Origin: Sphingomonas sp. Leaf67 | Lineage (GTDB): Bacteria > Pseudomonadota > Alphaproteobacteria > Sphingomonadales > Sphingomonadaceae | Direction: 5' to 3' | Assembly: GCF_001421965.1 (NCBI RefSeq) | Contig: NZ_LMLP01000022.1 | Location: 186,001 to 250,000, forward strand | Length of the DNA: 64,000 nt | Part shown: one piece after another, positions 46,220 through 55,019 of the stretch | Layout: every line of letters starts with the position of its first letter | Numbering within the stretch: position 1 is the stretch's first letter | Notes under the pieces: model-generated | Database searches by the model: none | What the model was told of the DNA's origin: nothing | The model's input: only the letters and a program-made list of their open reading frames with translations | Translations under genes and position numbers: made by a program

Positions 46220-46912
46220 TCAGCCGGTCGCGTCCAGTGCGTAGCCGGCCGACCGCACGGTACGGATAATGTCGGGCCGTTCGCCGATATTGATCGCCTT
46301 GCGCAGCCGCCGGATATGCACGTCGACGGTACGCGATTCGATGTCCGAATCATGCCCCCACACCGCATCGAGCAGCCGTTCGCGCGAAAATACCCAGCCG
46401 GGATGTTCGAGGAAGTGTTTGAGAAGACGGAATTCAGTCGGGCCGAGCGGCACGACTTCGCCGCCGCGCCGGACGCGGTGGCCGACCGTGTCCATTTCGA
46501 TATCGGCATAGGTCAGCGCCTCGCCTGCCAGCGCGGGGCGGACGCGGCGGAGCACGGCGTTGACTCGGGCAACTAGTTCCCGCGGCGAAAACGGCTTGGT
46601 GACATAATCGTCCGCGCCGGTTTCGAGACCGCGGACCCGGTCCTCCTCCTCGCCGCGCGCGGTCAGCATGATGATCGGTACGTTCTGCGTTTCGGCCTGC
46701 CGGCGCAGCTGACGACAGACTTCGATCCCCGACAACCCCTCGACCATCCAGTCGAGCAGGACGATGTCGGGCGTCGCCTCACGCGCGAGGAGCAGGGCTT
46801 CCTCGCCCTCATGCGTGCGGACGACCTCGAAATCCTCGCGCTGGAAATGAAAGGCGATCAGTTCGGCGAGCGCCGCATCGTCTTCCAGCAGCAACATGCG
46901 TGCCTTGGTCAT
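46220..46912 (-). CDS. phoB: Phosphate regulon response regulator PhoB
   Basis: OmpR-class regulator of 230 residues activated by PhoR. The receiver domain has acidic Glu10-Asp11-Asp12, phosphoacceptor Asp54 (VLLDWMVEGLSG) and Lys in YVTKPFSPRELVARV. The winged-helix output domain spans about residues 130-228 (LLKHFLEHPGWVFSRERLLD, VDVHIRRLRKAI). Last gene of the phosphate module, 2 bases after phoU. Confidence 0.94.
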   Translation of the reverse strand: MTKARMLLLEDDAALAELIAFHFQREDFEVVRTHEGEEALLLAREATPDIVLLDWMVEGLSGIEVCRQLRRQAETQNVPIIMLTARGEEEDRVRGLETGADDYVTKPFSPRELVARVNAVLRRVRPALAGEALTYADIEMDTVGHRVRRGGEVVPLGPTEFRLLKHFLEHPGWVFSRERLLDAVWGHDSDIESRTVDVHIRRLRKAINIGERPDIIRTVRSAGYALDATG

Positions 46913-46914
46913 GA

Positions 46915-47616
46915 TTATCCTGCGAATTCGGAAGTTTCACGCTCGGCCAAGGTCCGGCCGGTCGCGGCGAAATAGACCATTTCGGCGACGTTGGTCGCAT
47001 GGTCGCCGATGCGTTCGAGGTTCTTGGCAACGAACAGCAGGTGCGCGACCTGGCTGATCGTCTTGGGGTTTTCGACCATATAGGTCACCAGCACCCGGAA
47101 GATGCTGTTGTAATAATCGTCGAGCGCATTGTCGCGCTTGCAGATTTCCACCGCCGCCTGTGCATCGCGCGCGGAAAAGGCGTCGAGCACGTCATGGACC
47201 ATGTCGGCGGCGAGCTGTGCCATCGCCGGCAGGATGCTGAGCGGTTCGATGCGCGGGTCGTGCGTTTCGCCATGGATCGACGACACGCGCTTGGCGATGT
47301 TCTTGGCATAGTCGCCGATGCGTTCGATCACCGCCGCGATCTTCAGTGCCGCGACCACCTCGCGAAGATCGTCGGCCATCGGCGCGCGCAGCGCGATAAC
47401 GCGGACGACCAGCTTCTCGACCTCCGCCTCGATCGCGTCGATCGCCTTGTCCTGCGCGCGGACCTGCTTGGCAAGTGCGGGGTCGTTGCGGGTCAGTGCC
47501 AGCATCGCGTCGCTAATCGCCTGTTCGGCGAGGCCGCCCATTTGCGAGATCAGCGCACGTAAATGCCCGATATCGCGGTCGAATGCCTTGACGGTGTGTT
47601 CGTGGCCGGTCGCCAT
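46915..47616 (-). CDS. phoU: Phosphate signalling protein PhoU
   Basis: Links the Pst transporter to PhoR and keeps the regulon off when phosphate is plentiful. It has 233 residues from ATG 47616, chosen for GAGGGAG just upstream and the family start HTVKAFDRDIGHLRALI. Two PhoU helical repeats carry the metal-binding signatures (VIERIGDYAKNIAKRV and NLERIGDHATNVAEMV). It begins 10 bases after pstB. Confidence 0.94.
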   Translation of the reverse strand: MATGHEHTVKAFDRDIGHLRALISQMGGLAEQAISDAMLALTRNDPALAKQVRAQDKAIDAIEAEVEKLVVRVIALRAPMADDLREVVAALKIAAVIERIGDYAKNIAKRVSSIHGETHDPRIEPLSILPAMAQLAADMVHDVLDAFSARDAQAAVEICKRDNALDDYYNSIFRVLVTYMVENPKTISQVAHLLFVAKNLERIGDHATNVAEMVYFAATGRTLAERETSEFAG

Positions 47617-47626
47617 CTCGTCTCCC

Positions 47627-48409
47627 TCAACCATAACGCCCCGTAATATAGTCTTTTGTGCGCTCTTGCCGGGGGTTGGTAAAGATGTCGGACGTACGGC
47701 CATATTCGACCAGCGTGCCGAGATGAAAGAAGGCGGTGCGTTGCGACACGCGCGCAGCCTGCTGCATGTTGTGCGTGACGATGGCGATGGCGTAGCGGCC
47801 GCGCAGTTCGTGGATCAGTTCCTCGATCTTGGCCGTCGCGATCGGATCGAGCGCGCTGCACGGTTCGTCCATCAGAATGACTTCGGGATCGACGGCGATG
47901 GCGCGGGCAATGCACAGTCGCTGCTGCTGCCCCCCCGACAGGGCGGTGCCGCTGTCCGACAGGCGATCCTTGACCTCGTTCCACAGCCCGGCGCGGGTCA
48001 GCGAACGTTCGACGATGCCGTCCATGTCGCCCTTCGACGCGGCGAGGCCGTGGATGCGCGGGCCGTAGGCGACGTTTTCGTAGATCGATTTGGGGAAGGG
48101 GTTCGGCTTCTGGAACACCATGCCGACGCGGGCGCGCAGCTGCACCACGTCCATCGCGGGGGAATAGATATCCTCGCCGTCCAGCCGGATGTCGCCGGTC
48201 ACGCGGGCCGAGGCGACGGTGTCGTTCATCCGGTTCATCGTGCGCAGGAAGGTCGATTTGCCGCAGCCCGACGGGCCGATGAACGCGGTGACATGCTCCA
48301 TGGCGATGTCGATCGACACGTCCTTGATCGCCTGTTTCTGGCCATAGAAGACGTCGACGCCGCGCGCGGACAGCTTCGGCACGGCGTTGGAGAGAGTGGT
48401 GTCGGTCAT
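47627..48409 (-). CDS. pstB: Phosphate ABC transporter ATP-binding protein PstB
   Basis: ATPase of the high-affinity phosphate importer, 260 residues. Walker [20 protein letters not shown], signature [16 protein letters not shown], Walker [14 protein letters not shown] and switch His in [12 protein letters not shown] are all intact. Its ATG overlaps the pstA stop (TAATG). Confidence 0.96.
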   Translation of the reverse strand: MTDTTLSNAVPKLSARGVDVFYGQKQAIKDVSIDIAMEHVTAFIGPSGCGKSTFLRTMNRMNDTVASARVTGDIRLDGEDIYSPAMDVVQLRARVGMVFQKPNPFPKSIYENVAYGPRIHGLAASKGDMDGIVERSLTRAGLWNEVKDRLSDSGTALSGGQQQRLCIARAIAVDPEVILMDEPCSALDPIATAKIEELIHELRGRYAIAIVTHNMQQAARVSQRTAFFHLGTLVEYGRTSDIFTNPRQERTKDYITGRYG

Positions 48410-49719
48410 TACCAGCGGGTCTCGAAGCGATTGCGGAGATAGATGGCGAGCGCGTTCATCGCGAGGAGGAACGCCAGCAGCACGAGGATCGCGGCGCTGG
48501 TCTTTTCGATGAAGCCGCGGCTGACCTGATCGGACCACAGGAAGATCTGCACCGGCAGCACGGTGGCGGGATCGGCGAACCCCTGTGGCGGCTGGCTGAT
48601 GAAGGCGCGCATGCCGATCATGAGCAGCGGCGCGGTTTCGCCCAGCGCGCGGGCCATGCCGATGATCGTGCCGGTCAGAATGCCAGGCAGTGCCAGCGGC
48701 AGCACGTGGTGGAACACGACCTGTACCTTCGACGCGCCGATGCCCAGCGCGGCGTCGCGGATCGACGGCGGCACCGCCTTGATCGCGTTGCGCCCGGCGA
48801 TGACGATGACGGGCATGATCATCAGCGCCAGCGTCAGCCCGCCGACGATCGGCGCGGAGCGCGGCAGGTTGAGCGTGCCGAGGAACACGGCCAGCCCCAG
48901 CAGGCCGAAAATGATCGAGGGAACGGCGGCCAGGTTGTTGATCGACACCTCGATCAGGTCGGTCCAGCGGTTTCGGGGGGCGTATTCCTCCAGATACAGG
49001 GCCGATAGCGTGCCGACCGGGAACGCGATCGCCAGCGTGATCAACATCGTCATCAGCGAGCCTTTCAGCGCGCCCCAGATGCCGACCGCCGTCGGATCGG
49101 TCGAATCGGCCGATTTGAAGAAGTCCGCATTGAACCCGGTCGAGATCGTGCCGGCCTGTTCCAGCCGCGCGACCAGTGCCTCCGCCTGCGGATCGCCATC
49201 GGCCTTGGCGGCTTCCTCGACCGCCGGGGCGGCGGGGACGGGGATGGTGACCCGGCGCGACAGGATCGACGGGTCGGCCTTGATCGCGTCGCGGACGGTC
49301 AGCCATGCGCTGTCCGAGATGACGCGGTTGTCCTCGCCGAACGCCGCCGCCGCCGCGCCGTTGACGGCGTTTTCGACACCCGCGCCGGCCAGCGCCAGAT
49401 CGGCGCCACGCCCCTGCAGCTGCGACCGTTTGACCTCGATCCCCGCGGTCGGGAAGTCGATCGGCAGCGCGACCAGCGTCCGCTGAAACCCGCCCGCGCC
49501 GCTGATCAACATGGTAACCAGCAGGAAGGCGAGGAACCCGGCCGACAGGACGACGGCGGCCAGCCCGAAAAAGCGGAAACGGCGTTCGGCGGCATAGCGG
49601 CGGCGGATGCGTTTCTGCATCACCCCCGTCTTCCAGTCGGTCGGCACGCGTTCCGGGACACGGGCGGGCACGTCGCGATCGATCGCGGGCGATCCGGCGA
49701 CGTTCGCAGGACTATTCAT
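48409..49719 (-). CDS. pstA: Phosphate ABC transporter permease PstA
   Basis: Inner-membrane permease of 436 residues from ATG 49719, which overlaps pstC by 8 bases. It is longer than E. coli PstA (296) through a basic cytoplasmic N-terminus ([20 protein letters not shown]) and a periplasmic insert of about 120 residues after the first helix. The permease core has [20 protein letters not shown] and [18 protein letters not shown], the EAA-loop region that contacts PstB. Confidence 0.92.
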   Translation of the reverse strand: MNSPANVAGSPAIDRDVPARVPERVPTDWKTGVMQKRIRRRYAAERRFRFFGLAAVVLSAGFLAFLLVTMLISGAGGFQRTLVALPIDFPTAGIEVKRSQLQGRGADLALAGAGVENAVNGAAAAAFGEDNRVISDSAWLTVRDAIKADPSILSRRVTIPVPAAPAVEEAAKADGDPQAEALVARLEQAGTISTGFNADFFKSADSTDPTAVGIWGALKGSLMTMLITLAIAFPVGTLSALYLEEYAPRNRWTDLIEVSINNLAAVPSIIFGLLGLAVFLGTLNLPRSAPIVGGLTLALMIMPVIVIAGRNAIKAVPPSIRDAALGIGASKVQVVFHHVLPLALPGILTGTIIGMARALGETAPLLMIGMRAFISQPPQGFADPATVLPVQIFLWSDQVSRGFIEKTSAAILVLLAFLLAMNALAIYLRNRFETRW

Positions 49720-51094
49720 ACGCTTCCCGATACCGTTTGACGACGCGCAGCGCGACGACGTTGAGAAGGAAGGTGATCGCGAACAGCGTGAGGCCAAGCG
49801 CGAAGGCGGCGAGCGTCTTCGGGCTGTCGAACTCGGCCTCGCCGGTCAGCAGGTCGACGATCTGTTTGGTGACGGTGGTCGCGCTTTCGAACGGATTGAG
49901 CGTGATCGACGCCGCGCCCGATGCCGCCATGACGACGATCATCGTCTCGCCGATCGCACGGCTGACCGCGAGCAGGACGCCCGCGACCACGCCCGGCAAT
50001 GCGGCAGGGAGCAGGACCTTGCCGATCGTCTCGCTGGTGGTGGCCCCCATGGCGAGGCTGCCGTCGCGCATCGACTGCGGTACGGCGGCGATCGAATCGT
50101 CGGCCATCGACGAGACGAACGGAATGATCATCACTCCCATTACCAGCCCGGCGGCGAGCGCGCTTTCCGAACTGGCGAACGGCATGCCGAGCATGACCGC
50201 GAGGTCGCGGATCGCAGGACCCACGGTCAGCGCGGCGAAATAGCCATAGACCACGGTCGGCACGCCGGCGAGGATTTCGAGGATCGGCTTCATCCATTTG
50301 CGGACGGTCGGCCGGGCATATTGCGTCAGGTAGACCGCGCTCATCAGCCCGAACGGGATGGCGACGATCATCGCGATCACCGCACCGATGAAGAAGGTGC
50401 CCCAGAACAGCGGCACCGCGCCGAGCGTCGCGCCCGGATCGTTCGAGCGGATGACCTGCGGGCTCCAGTTGGTGCCGAACAGGAAATCGGTGACCGGCAC
50501 GATCCGGAAGAACCGCCAGCTTTCGATCACCAGCGACAGGAAGATGCCGAGCGTGGTCAGGATCGCGATCAGCGACGCGACCAGCAGCGCGAGCATCACC
50601 GCACGCTCGACCTGCGTCCGCGCGCGATAATCGGGACGGATGCGGGTAAAGGCGAAGGCGCCGCCGGCAAAGGCGAGCAGGATGGCGAGCGTGGTGCCGA
50701 TCCAGTCGTAGCGGCTCTGCGCGTCGGCATAGGCCGGGGCCAGCACCTCCGCCTGGGGATTGAACGCGCCATAGGCGTTGCCGAGCGCCAGCGAGCGCGC
50801 CTCGGCAAGGATCGCCGAGCGTTCGAAGCCGGGGCCGGGCAGGCCGGTGGCGGCGGGCGTCGACAGCACGGAATCGCGGACCAGCGTCGGCGACACCGCG
50901 CTCCAGATGCTGAGGAACAGCAGCGCCGGGGCGGCGATCCAGATCGCCATGTGCCAGCCATGCTGGCCGGGCAGCGAATTGGGGCGATCGGCAGCGGTAA
51001 GGGGCTTGGCGAACCGGGCGGCGCGGGCGCAGGCGACCATCCAGCCGATCCCGCCGAACCCCAGCACCAACAGGATCAGCGTGACGCCGTGCAT
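49712..51094 (-). CDS. pstC: Phosphate ABC transporter permease PstC
   Basis: Second permease, 460 residues from ATG 51094, overlapping the pstS stop. It has two additional N-terminal membrane segments (GVTLILLVLGFGGIGWMVAC, HMAIWIAAPALLFLSIWSAV) before the usual core (FFIGAVIAMIVAIPFGLMSA, EILAGVPTVVYGYFAALTVG, LAVSRAIGETMIVVMAASGA). The extended form is typical for alphaproteobacterial PstC. Confidence 0.92.
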   Translation of the reverse strand: MHGVTLILLVLGFGGIGWMVACARAARFAKPLTAADRPNSLPGQHGWHMAIWIAAPALLFLSIWSAVSPTLVRDSVLSTPAATGLPGPGFERSAILAEARSLALGNAYGAFNPQAEVLAPAYADAQSRYDWIGTTLAILLAFAGGAFAFTRIRPDYRARTQVERAVMLALLVASLIAILTTLGIFLSLVIESWRFFRIVPVTDFLFGTNWSPQVIRSNDPGATLGAVPLFWGTFFIGAVIAMIVAIPFGLMSAVYLTQYARPTVRKWMKPILEILAGVPTVVYGYFAALTVGPAIRDLAVMLGMPFASSESALAAGLVMGVMIIPFVSSMADDSIAAVPQSMRDGSLAMGATTSETIGKVLLPAALPGVVAGVLLAVSRAIGETMIVVMAASGAASITLNPFESATTVTKQIVDLLTGEAEFDSPKTLAAFALGLTLFAITFLLNVVALRVVKRYREAYE

Positions 51095-52125
51095 CAGTGC
51101 AGCTCCGCCGGGTTCATCGGCCTCTGGTTCGCAATCTCCGCCGCCGATTCGGCGCGGACCGCCGCCGGGGCGGCGATCATGCCGCGCCGGGTCAGCGGAC
51201 CGCCCGGGTCCCACGACCTGGCATACATGGCGAGGAAGTCGTTCATGCCGGGCACGGGTTTGATGTGCGCCTTCTTCACATAGATGAATAGCGGGCGTGC
51301 GCCCGGATAGGTGCCGCCGGCGATGCTGTCATAGCTGGGCGCGATGCCATCGATCGGCACGCCGTGCAGCCGCGACTTGTTTTCCTCGAGATAGGAATAG
51401 CCGAAGATGCCGACCGCATTGGGGTTGGTCGACAGATTCTGGACGATCAGATTGTCGTTCTCGCCCTTGTCGACATAGGCCGCGTCCTCACGGATGCGGG
51501 TGCAGATGTCTTCGTAGCGATCCTTGTCGCTGTCCTTCAACGTCTTCACCCCCGGCACCGCCGCTTCGCAGGCGGGGACCATGATGAGTTCGACCAGCGC
51601 GTCGCGGGTGCCGCTGGTCGCGGGGGGGCCGAAGAACTGGATGGGAATGGCGGGCAGCGCCGGATTGATCTGGTTCCACATCCGCGCGGTGTTGGGCTTG
51701 CCCAGCGGATTGGCCGACAGCGCCATATACACGTCGCGCTTGCTGAGTTGCAGCTTGGGGCCATTGTTCGATTCGGCCAGCGCCACGCCGTCGACGCCGA
51801 CCTGCACCTCCATGATGTCCTTCACGCCGTGCGACAGGCAGGTGGCATATTCCGACTTCTTCAGCCGGCGCGACGCGTCGAGGATATCGGGATGCTGCGG
51901 ACCGACGCCTGCGCAGAACAGCGACGCACCCGCGCCGGTGCCGGTCGATTCGACCAGCGGCGCGCGCAGGTCGGGGTTCGCATTGACCAGCATTTCGGCC
52001 ACGGCGGTGGTGAAGGGGTAGACGGTCGACGACCCGACGACGCGGATATGGTCGCGCGACGTCTGCGGCTCGCAAGCGACGAGCGCGAGGCCGAGGGTCA
52101 GGACGGACGCGATCCGACGGGTCAT
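51094..52125 (-). CDS. pstS: Phosphate-binding lipoprotein PstS
   Basis: Periplasmic phosphate receptor, 343 residues from ATG 52125. It has a lipobox (LALVACEP, Cys18), so it is predicted to be membrane-anchored, unlike soluble E. coli PstS. Phosphate-binding elements are RVVGSSTVYPFTTAVAE and STGTGAGASLFCAGVG, with GPPATSGTRDALVELIM further on. First of the pst genes behind the Pho box. Confidence 0.93.
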   Translation of the reverse strand: MTRRIASVLTLGLALVACEPQTSRDHIRVVGSSTVYPFTTAVAEMLVNANPDLRAPLVESTGTGAGASLFCAGVGPQHPDILDASRRLKKSEYATCLSHGVKDIMEVQVGVDGVALAESNNGPKLQLSKRDVYMALSANPLGKPNTARMWNQINPALPAIPIQFFGPPATSGTRDALVELIMVPACEAAVPGVKTLKDSDKDRYEDICTRIREDAAYVDKGENDNLIVQNLSTNPNAVGIFGYSYLEENKSRLHGVPIDGIAPSYDSIAGGTYPGARPLFIYVKKAHIKPVPGMNDFLAMYARSWDPGGPLTRRGMIAAPAAVRAESAAEIANQRPMNPAELH

Positions 52126-52176
52126 GCGGTTCCGGTTTCCAGAGGCGTATACGGTCATTCGCGACGCTCTGCCGTG

Positions 52177-52209
52177 CTCTGTTACCATGGCGTTACGGCT
52201 TCATGACAG
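52177..52209 (-). promoter_or_regulatory. Pho box upstream of pstS
   Basis: Three 11-base direct repeats on the minus strand, CTGTCATGAAG, CCGTAACGCCA and TGGTAACAGAG. The first has the exact CTGTCAT heptamer of the PhoB consensus. The array spans the phoR stop codon and lies 52-84 bases before the pstS start, so pst transcription can be induced separately from phoR. Confidence 0.72.
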
Positions 52210-53395
52210 TGTGCAGCGGCAACAGGACGTTGACCGTCGTGCCGTCGCCGACGACGCTGCCGATATCGAGCCGCCCGCGATGCCGTTCGACGATGTGCTT
52301 GACGATGGCGAGGCCGAGGCCGGTGCCGCCCAGTGCCCGGCTACGTCCCGAATCGACACGATAAAATCGTTCGGTCAGGCGCGGCAGATGATCGATCGCC
52401 ACCCCCTCGCCATGATCGCGCACCACCAGTTCGGCCATGGTATCGCGCGGGGCGAGCCGAATTTCGACCGGGGTGCCGGCGCGGCCATATTTCATCGCAT
52501 TGCCGATGACGTTGTGCAGCAGTTGCGACAATTGCGCGCGGTCGCCGATCACGGTCACCGCCGGTTCGACCAGCAGCGACAGGTCGGCCCCACGCGCCGG
52601 GTTGGTCGCGCTCACTTCGTCGCGGACCGCGCGCAGCATCGCCGACAGGTCGACCGTCTGGTCGGGCGGCCGGTATTTCTCCGCCTCGATCCGGCTGAGC
52701 GAGATCAGATCGTCGATCAGCCGCTGCATCCGCCGCGCCTCGTCGTTCATGACCTTCAGGAAGCGTTCGCGCACTGCGGGGTCCTCGCCCGCTTCGTCGC
52801 GAAGCGTTTCGATGAACCCCAGCAGCGAGGCGAGCGGCGTGCGCAGTTCGTGGCTGGCATTGGCGACGAAATCGACGCGCATCCGTTCCGTCGCGCGATT
52901 GCCGGTCCGGTCGGCGAGATGGACCAGCCGCCGCTCGCCGCCCAAGGCACGGACCCGCATCTCCCAGCTCTGGTCGCGGGCACCAAGGCCGACCAGCCCG
53001 ACCGGTTCGGGATCGTCGCTGTTGCCGAACAGGCGTTCGGCGGCGGCGGGATGGCGGATGGCAAGGCGGACGTCGCCGCCGACGATATGCTGGCCGAGCA
53101 GCGTGCGGGCGGCCGGGTTCGCGGCCTCGACATGACCGGCGACGACGACGAGGATCGGTTCGTCGATGGCGTCGATCGCCGCCTGCGTCGCAGCGGAGCC
53201 GTGTTGCCGCGCGGTATCGGACGATTCGGTCGTGCCGCGATCGGGGGTGTGCAGTCCGGCGACCAGCACCGCGGCGACCGCCCCGACCAGCACCACCGCG
53301 CTGGCGTTGATGTCCGCGCCCAGCAGAAAGGCCAGCAGGGCGACGCCGACGGCAAGCGCGATGGCGAGGGGCAGGCGGGGGCCGAATTCGTCCAT
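52193..53395 (-). CDS. phoR: Phosphate regulon sensor histidine kinase PhoR
   Basis: Membrane kinase of 400 residues. Two N-terminal hydrophobic helices (LAIALAVGVALLAFLLGA, AVVLVGAVAAVLVAG) lead to a PAS-like region (about residues 70-165), the DHp domain with His182 (VANASHELRTPLASLLGF) and a catalytic domain with N box (NVIGNAMKYGRAG), G1 (DHGEGVAIDHLPRL) and G2 (GGTGLGLAIVKHIV). Upstream of pstS and transcribed with it. Its ATG faces the rightward cassette across 88 bases. Confidence 0.93.
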   Translation of the reverse strand: MDEFGPRLPLAIALAVGVALLAFLLGADINASAVVLVGAVAAVLVAGLHTPDRGTTESSDTARQHGSAATQAAIDAIDEPILVVVAGHVEAANPAARTLLGQHIVGGDVRLAIRHPAAAERLFGNSDDPEPVGLVGLGARDQSWEMRVRALGGERRLVHLADRTGNRATERMRVDFVANASHELRTPLASLLGFIETLRDEAGEDPAVRERFLKVMNDEARRMQRLIDDLISLSRIEAEKYRPPDQTVDLSAMLRAVRDEVSATNPARGADLSLLVEPAVTVIGDRAQLSQLLHNVIGNAMKYGRAGTPVEIRLAPRDTMAELVVRDHGEGVAIDHLPRLTERFYRVDSGRSRALGGTGLGLAIVKHIVERHRGRLDIGSVVGDGTTVNVLLPLHTVMKP

Positions 53396-53442
53396 CGCCC
53401 CCGATTAGGCGCAAGTGTCGCCTTAGGCCAGTGTGTCCGTCT

Positions 53443-53456
53443 TTACGATTGCGTAA
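53443..53456. promoter_or_regulatory. Palindrome in the phoR/cassette divergent region
   Basis: TTACG-ATTG-CGTAA lies in the only space between phoR and the rightward four-gene cassette. It might be an operator for either side. No clear -35/-10 pair can be assigned with confidence. Confidence 0.35.
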
Positions 53457-53483
53457 TCGCGCGGGTTCAGGAAGATGCCTCGC

Positions 53484-53885
53484 ATGTCCGACGATCCGCA
53501 TTCTCCCGCCACGCCCGGTGCCGCGACCACGCGGCGCACGCTGCTGATCGGCGCGGCGGGGGCGTCGGCGGTCGTATCGATCCGGCCGGCACTGGCGCAG
53601 ACCCAGGCGTCGGTGATGACCTGCGAAATTCCGGTGCCCGACAATGCCCGGCGCGGACAGATGATCGATGCCGAGGGCAGCGTCGTCGCGCCGGGCACGC
53701 CGGGGGCGTTTCCCGGAGCCAATCGACCGTTCACCGGTGAGGATGTGAAGCGCGCCATGAACGGCGCGAACCTGCCGGGTGCCGATGGCGACACGACCCG
53801 CGCCTATATGAAATATGTCCAGCGGTTGCAGAACGGGACCAGCGGCTTCACCTGCTTCGCATCGTTGCAGATGCCGCGCGGCTGA
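53484..53885 (+). CDS. Small Tat-signal protein heading the PqqD/HprK-like cassette
   Basis: Unrecognised protein of 133 residues from ATG 53484 (AGGA 11 bases upstream). An ATG three codons earlier touches the AGGA and is less likely. It has a twin-arginine type leader (TTRRTLLIGAAGASAVVSIR with ALAQ), so export after cofactor binding or folding is expected. The mature part (about 93 residues) has Cys47 and Cys124 and the region RPFTGEDVKRAMNGANLPGA. Only 5 bases separate it from the PqqD-like gene, which makes it a candidate substrate of the cassette, but this is inference. Confidence 0.68.
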   Translation: MSDDPHSPATPGAATTRRTLLIGAAGASAVVSIRPALAQTQASVMTCEIPVPDNARRGQMIDAEGSVVAPGTPGAFPGANRPFTGEDVKRAMNGANLPGADGDTTRAYMKYVQRLQNGTSGFTCFASLQMPRG

Positions 53886-53890
53886 CGCGC

Positions 53891-54166
53891 ATGGGCGCAC
53901 GCTATCGCGCGCCACCGCCGGGGCATGTGCTGATCCTGTCGCTCGATCCGCTGACGGCGATCTATCACCGCGCGTCGGGGCAGACGCATGTCGTGGCACC
54001 GCCGGTGCCGGAGATGCTCGCGCTGCTGGCCGATCCGCTGACGCCGCAGCAATTGCTGGCGGCGCTGGCGGAGCGGTACGACCTGCCCGACGGCGATCTG
54101 ACGGCGCTTACCGCGCGGCTCGACGAACTGGCGGCGATCGGACTGGTCGAGCGCGATGCGGCATAG
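53891..54166 (+). CDS. PqqD-like peptide chaperone (HPr-rel-A system)
   Basis: 91 residues with the PqqD winged-helix pattern (YRAPPPGHVLILSLDPLTAI, VVAPPVPEMLALLADPLTPQ, LTALTARLDELAAIGLVERD). PqqD-type domains bind leader peptides of ribosomal peptides and present them to modifying enzymes. It lies between the Tat-signal protein and the HprK-like kinase and overlaps the latter by 11 bases. The name HPr-rel-A refers to the family set with this gene order. Confidence 0.75.
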   Translation: MGARYRAPPPGHVLILSLDPLTAIYHRASGQTHVVAPPVPEMLALLADPLTPQQLLAALAERYDLPDGDLTALTARLDELAAIGLVERDAA

Positions 54167-55019
54167 CCGGACGCTGCGCATCGGCCCGGTAGGGTTCCGG
54201 GTCGGCAGCGACTGGCGCGCGCCGATCGCGGCGCTGGACGATCTGTATCGTGACTATCCGCTGCCCGAGGGGGGCATCGCCGATTTCAACGTCCGCCTGT
54301 TCGCGGCACGGCCGTGGCGGCGCCTTGTCCGGCCGGCGGTGATGATCGGCGGCGACTATATGCTGCCCGACGCGCTGCCGCTTCCGCTGGCGCAGGGGCT
54401 GCTGGCCGCGGAGATGGGGATGAATTTGCAGATGGCGCTGGCGCAACGCCGCTATCTGTTGCTCCACGCCTCGGCGGTCGAGCGGGGCGGGCGGGCGCTG
54501 TTGCTGAGCGGGGTGTCGGGCGCGGGCAAGTCGACGCTGGCGGCGCTGCTGATGACGCGCGGCTGGCGGCTGATGGGTGACGAGTTCGCGCTGATCGACC
54601 CCGCCAACGGGCTGGTCCATGCCTTCCCCCGGCTCATCAGCCTGAAGAACGAGGCGATCGCGGTGGTGCAGGCTGCCGCCCCCGACGCACGGTTCGGGCC
54701 GTTGCTGGCGGGAACGCCCAAGGGGGATATCCGGCATCTGGTCCCCGACGCGAGTGCCATCGCGGCGATGGATCGACCGGCGGTACCGGCGCTGCTGCTG
54801 TTCCCGACCTTCGGTCGACCGCAGGCCGTGCGGGCGGTCGGCGCGGCGGAGACGTTCGTGCGGCTGACCCAGGCATCGACCAATTATGTCGCGATGGGTG
54901 AGCGCGGATTCGGCGCGCTGGGGCGGCTGGTGCAGGACGTGCCGGTGCGGGCGATCGACTATGCCGATACGGATACCGGGCTTGCGCTGGTTGAGCGGCT
55001 GTGGGGCGCGCTGGCATGA
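54156..55019 (+). CDS. HprK-related kinase A
   Basis: 287 residues. It shares with HPr kinase/phosphorylase a His before the P-loop (YLLLHASAVERGG), a Walker A of the HprK kind (GVSGAGKST, residues 119-127) and an acidic follow-up motif (LMGDEFALID). The region before residue 100 has no HprK counterpart. Related kinases in lasso-peptide clusters phosphorylate the precursor. No HPr or PTS gene is near, so a different target is likely. Overlaps the PqqD-like gene and the nucleotidyltransferase gene (ATGA). Confidence 0.8.
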   Translation: MRHSRTLRIGPVGFRVGSDWRAPIAALDDLYRDYPLPEGGIADFNVRLFAARPWRRLVRPAVMIGGDYMLPDALPLPLAQGLLAAEMGMNLQMALAQRRYLLLHASAVERGGRALLLSGVSGAGKSTLAALLMTRGWRLMGDEFALIDPANGLVHAFPRLISLKNEAIAVVQAAAPDARFGPLLAGTPKGDIRHLVPDASAIAAMDRPAVPALLLFPTFGRPQAVRAVGAAETFVRLTQASTNYVAMGERGFGALGRLVQDVPVRAIDYADTDTGLALVERLWGALA

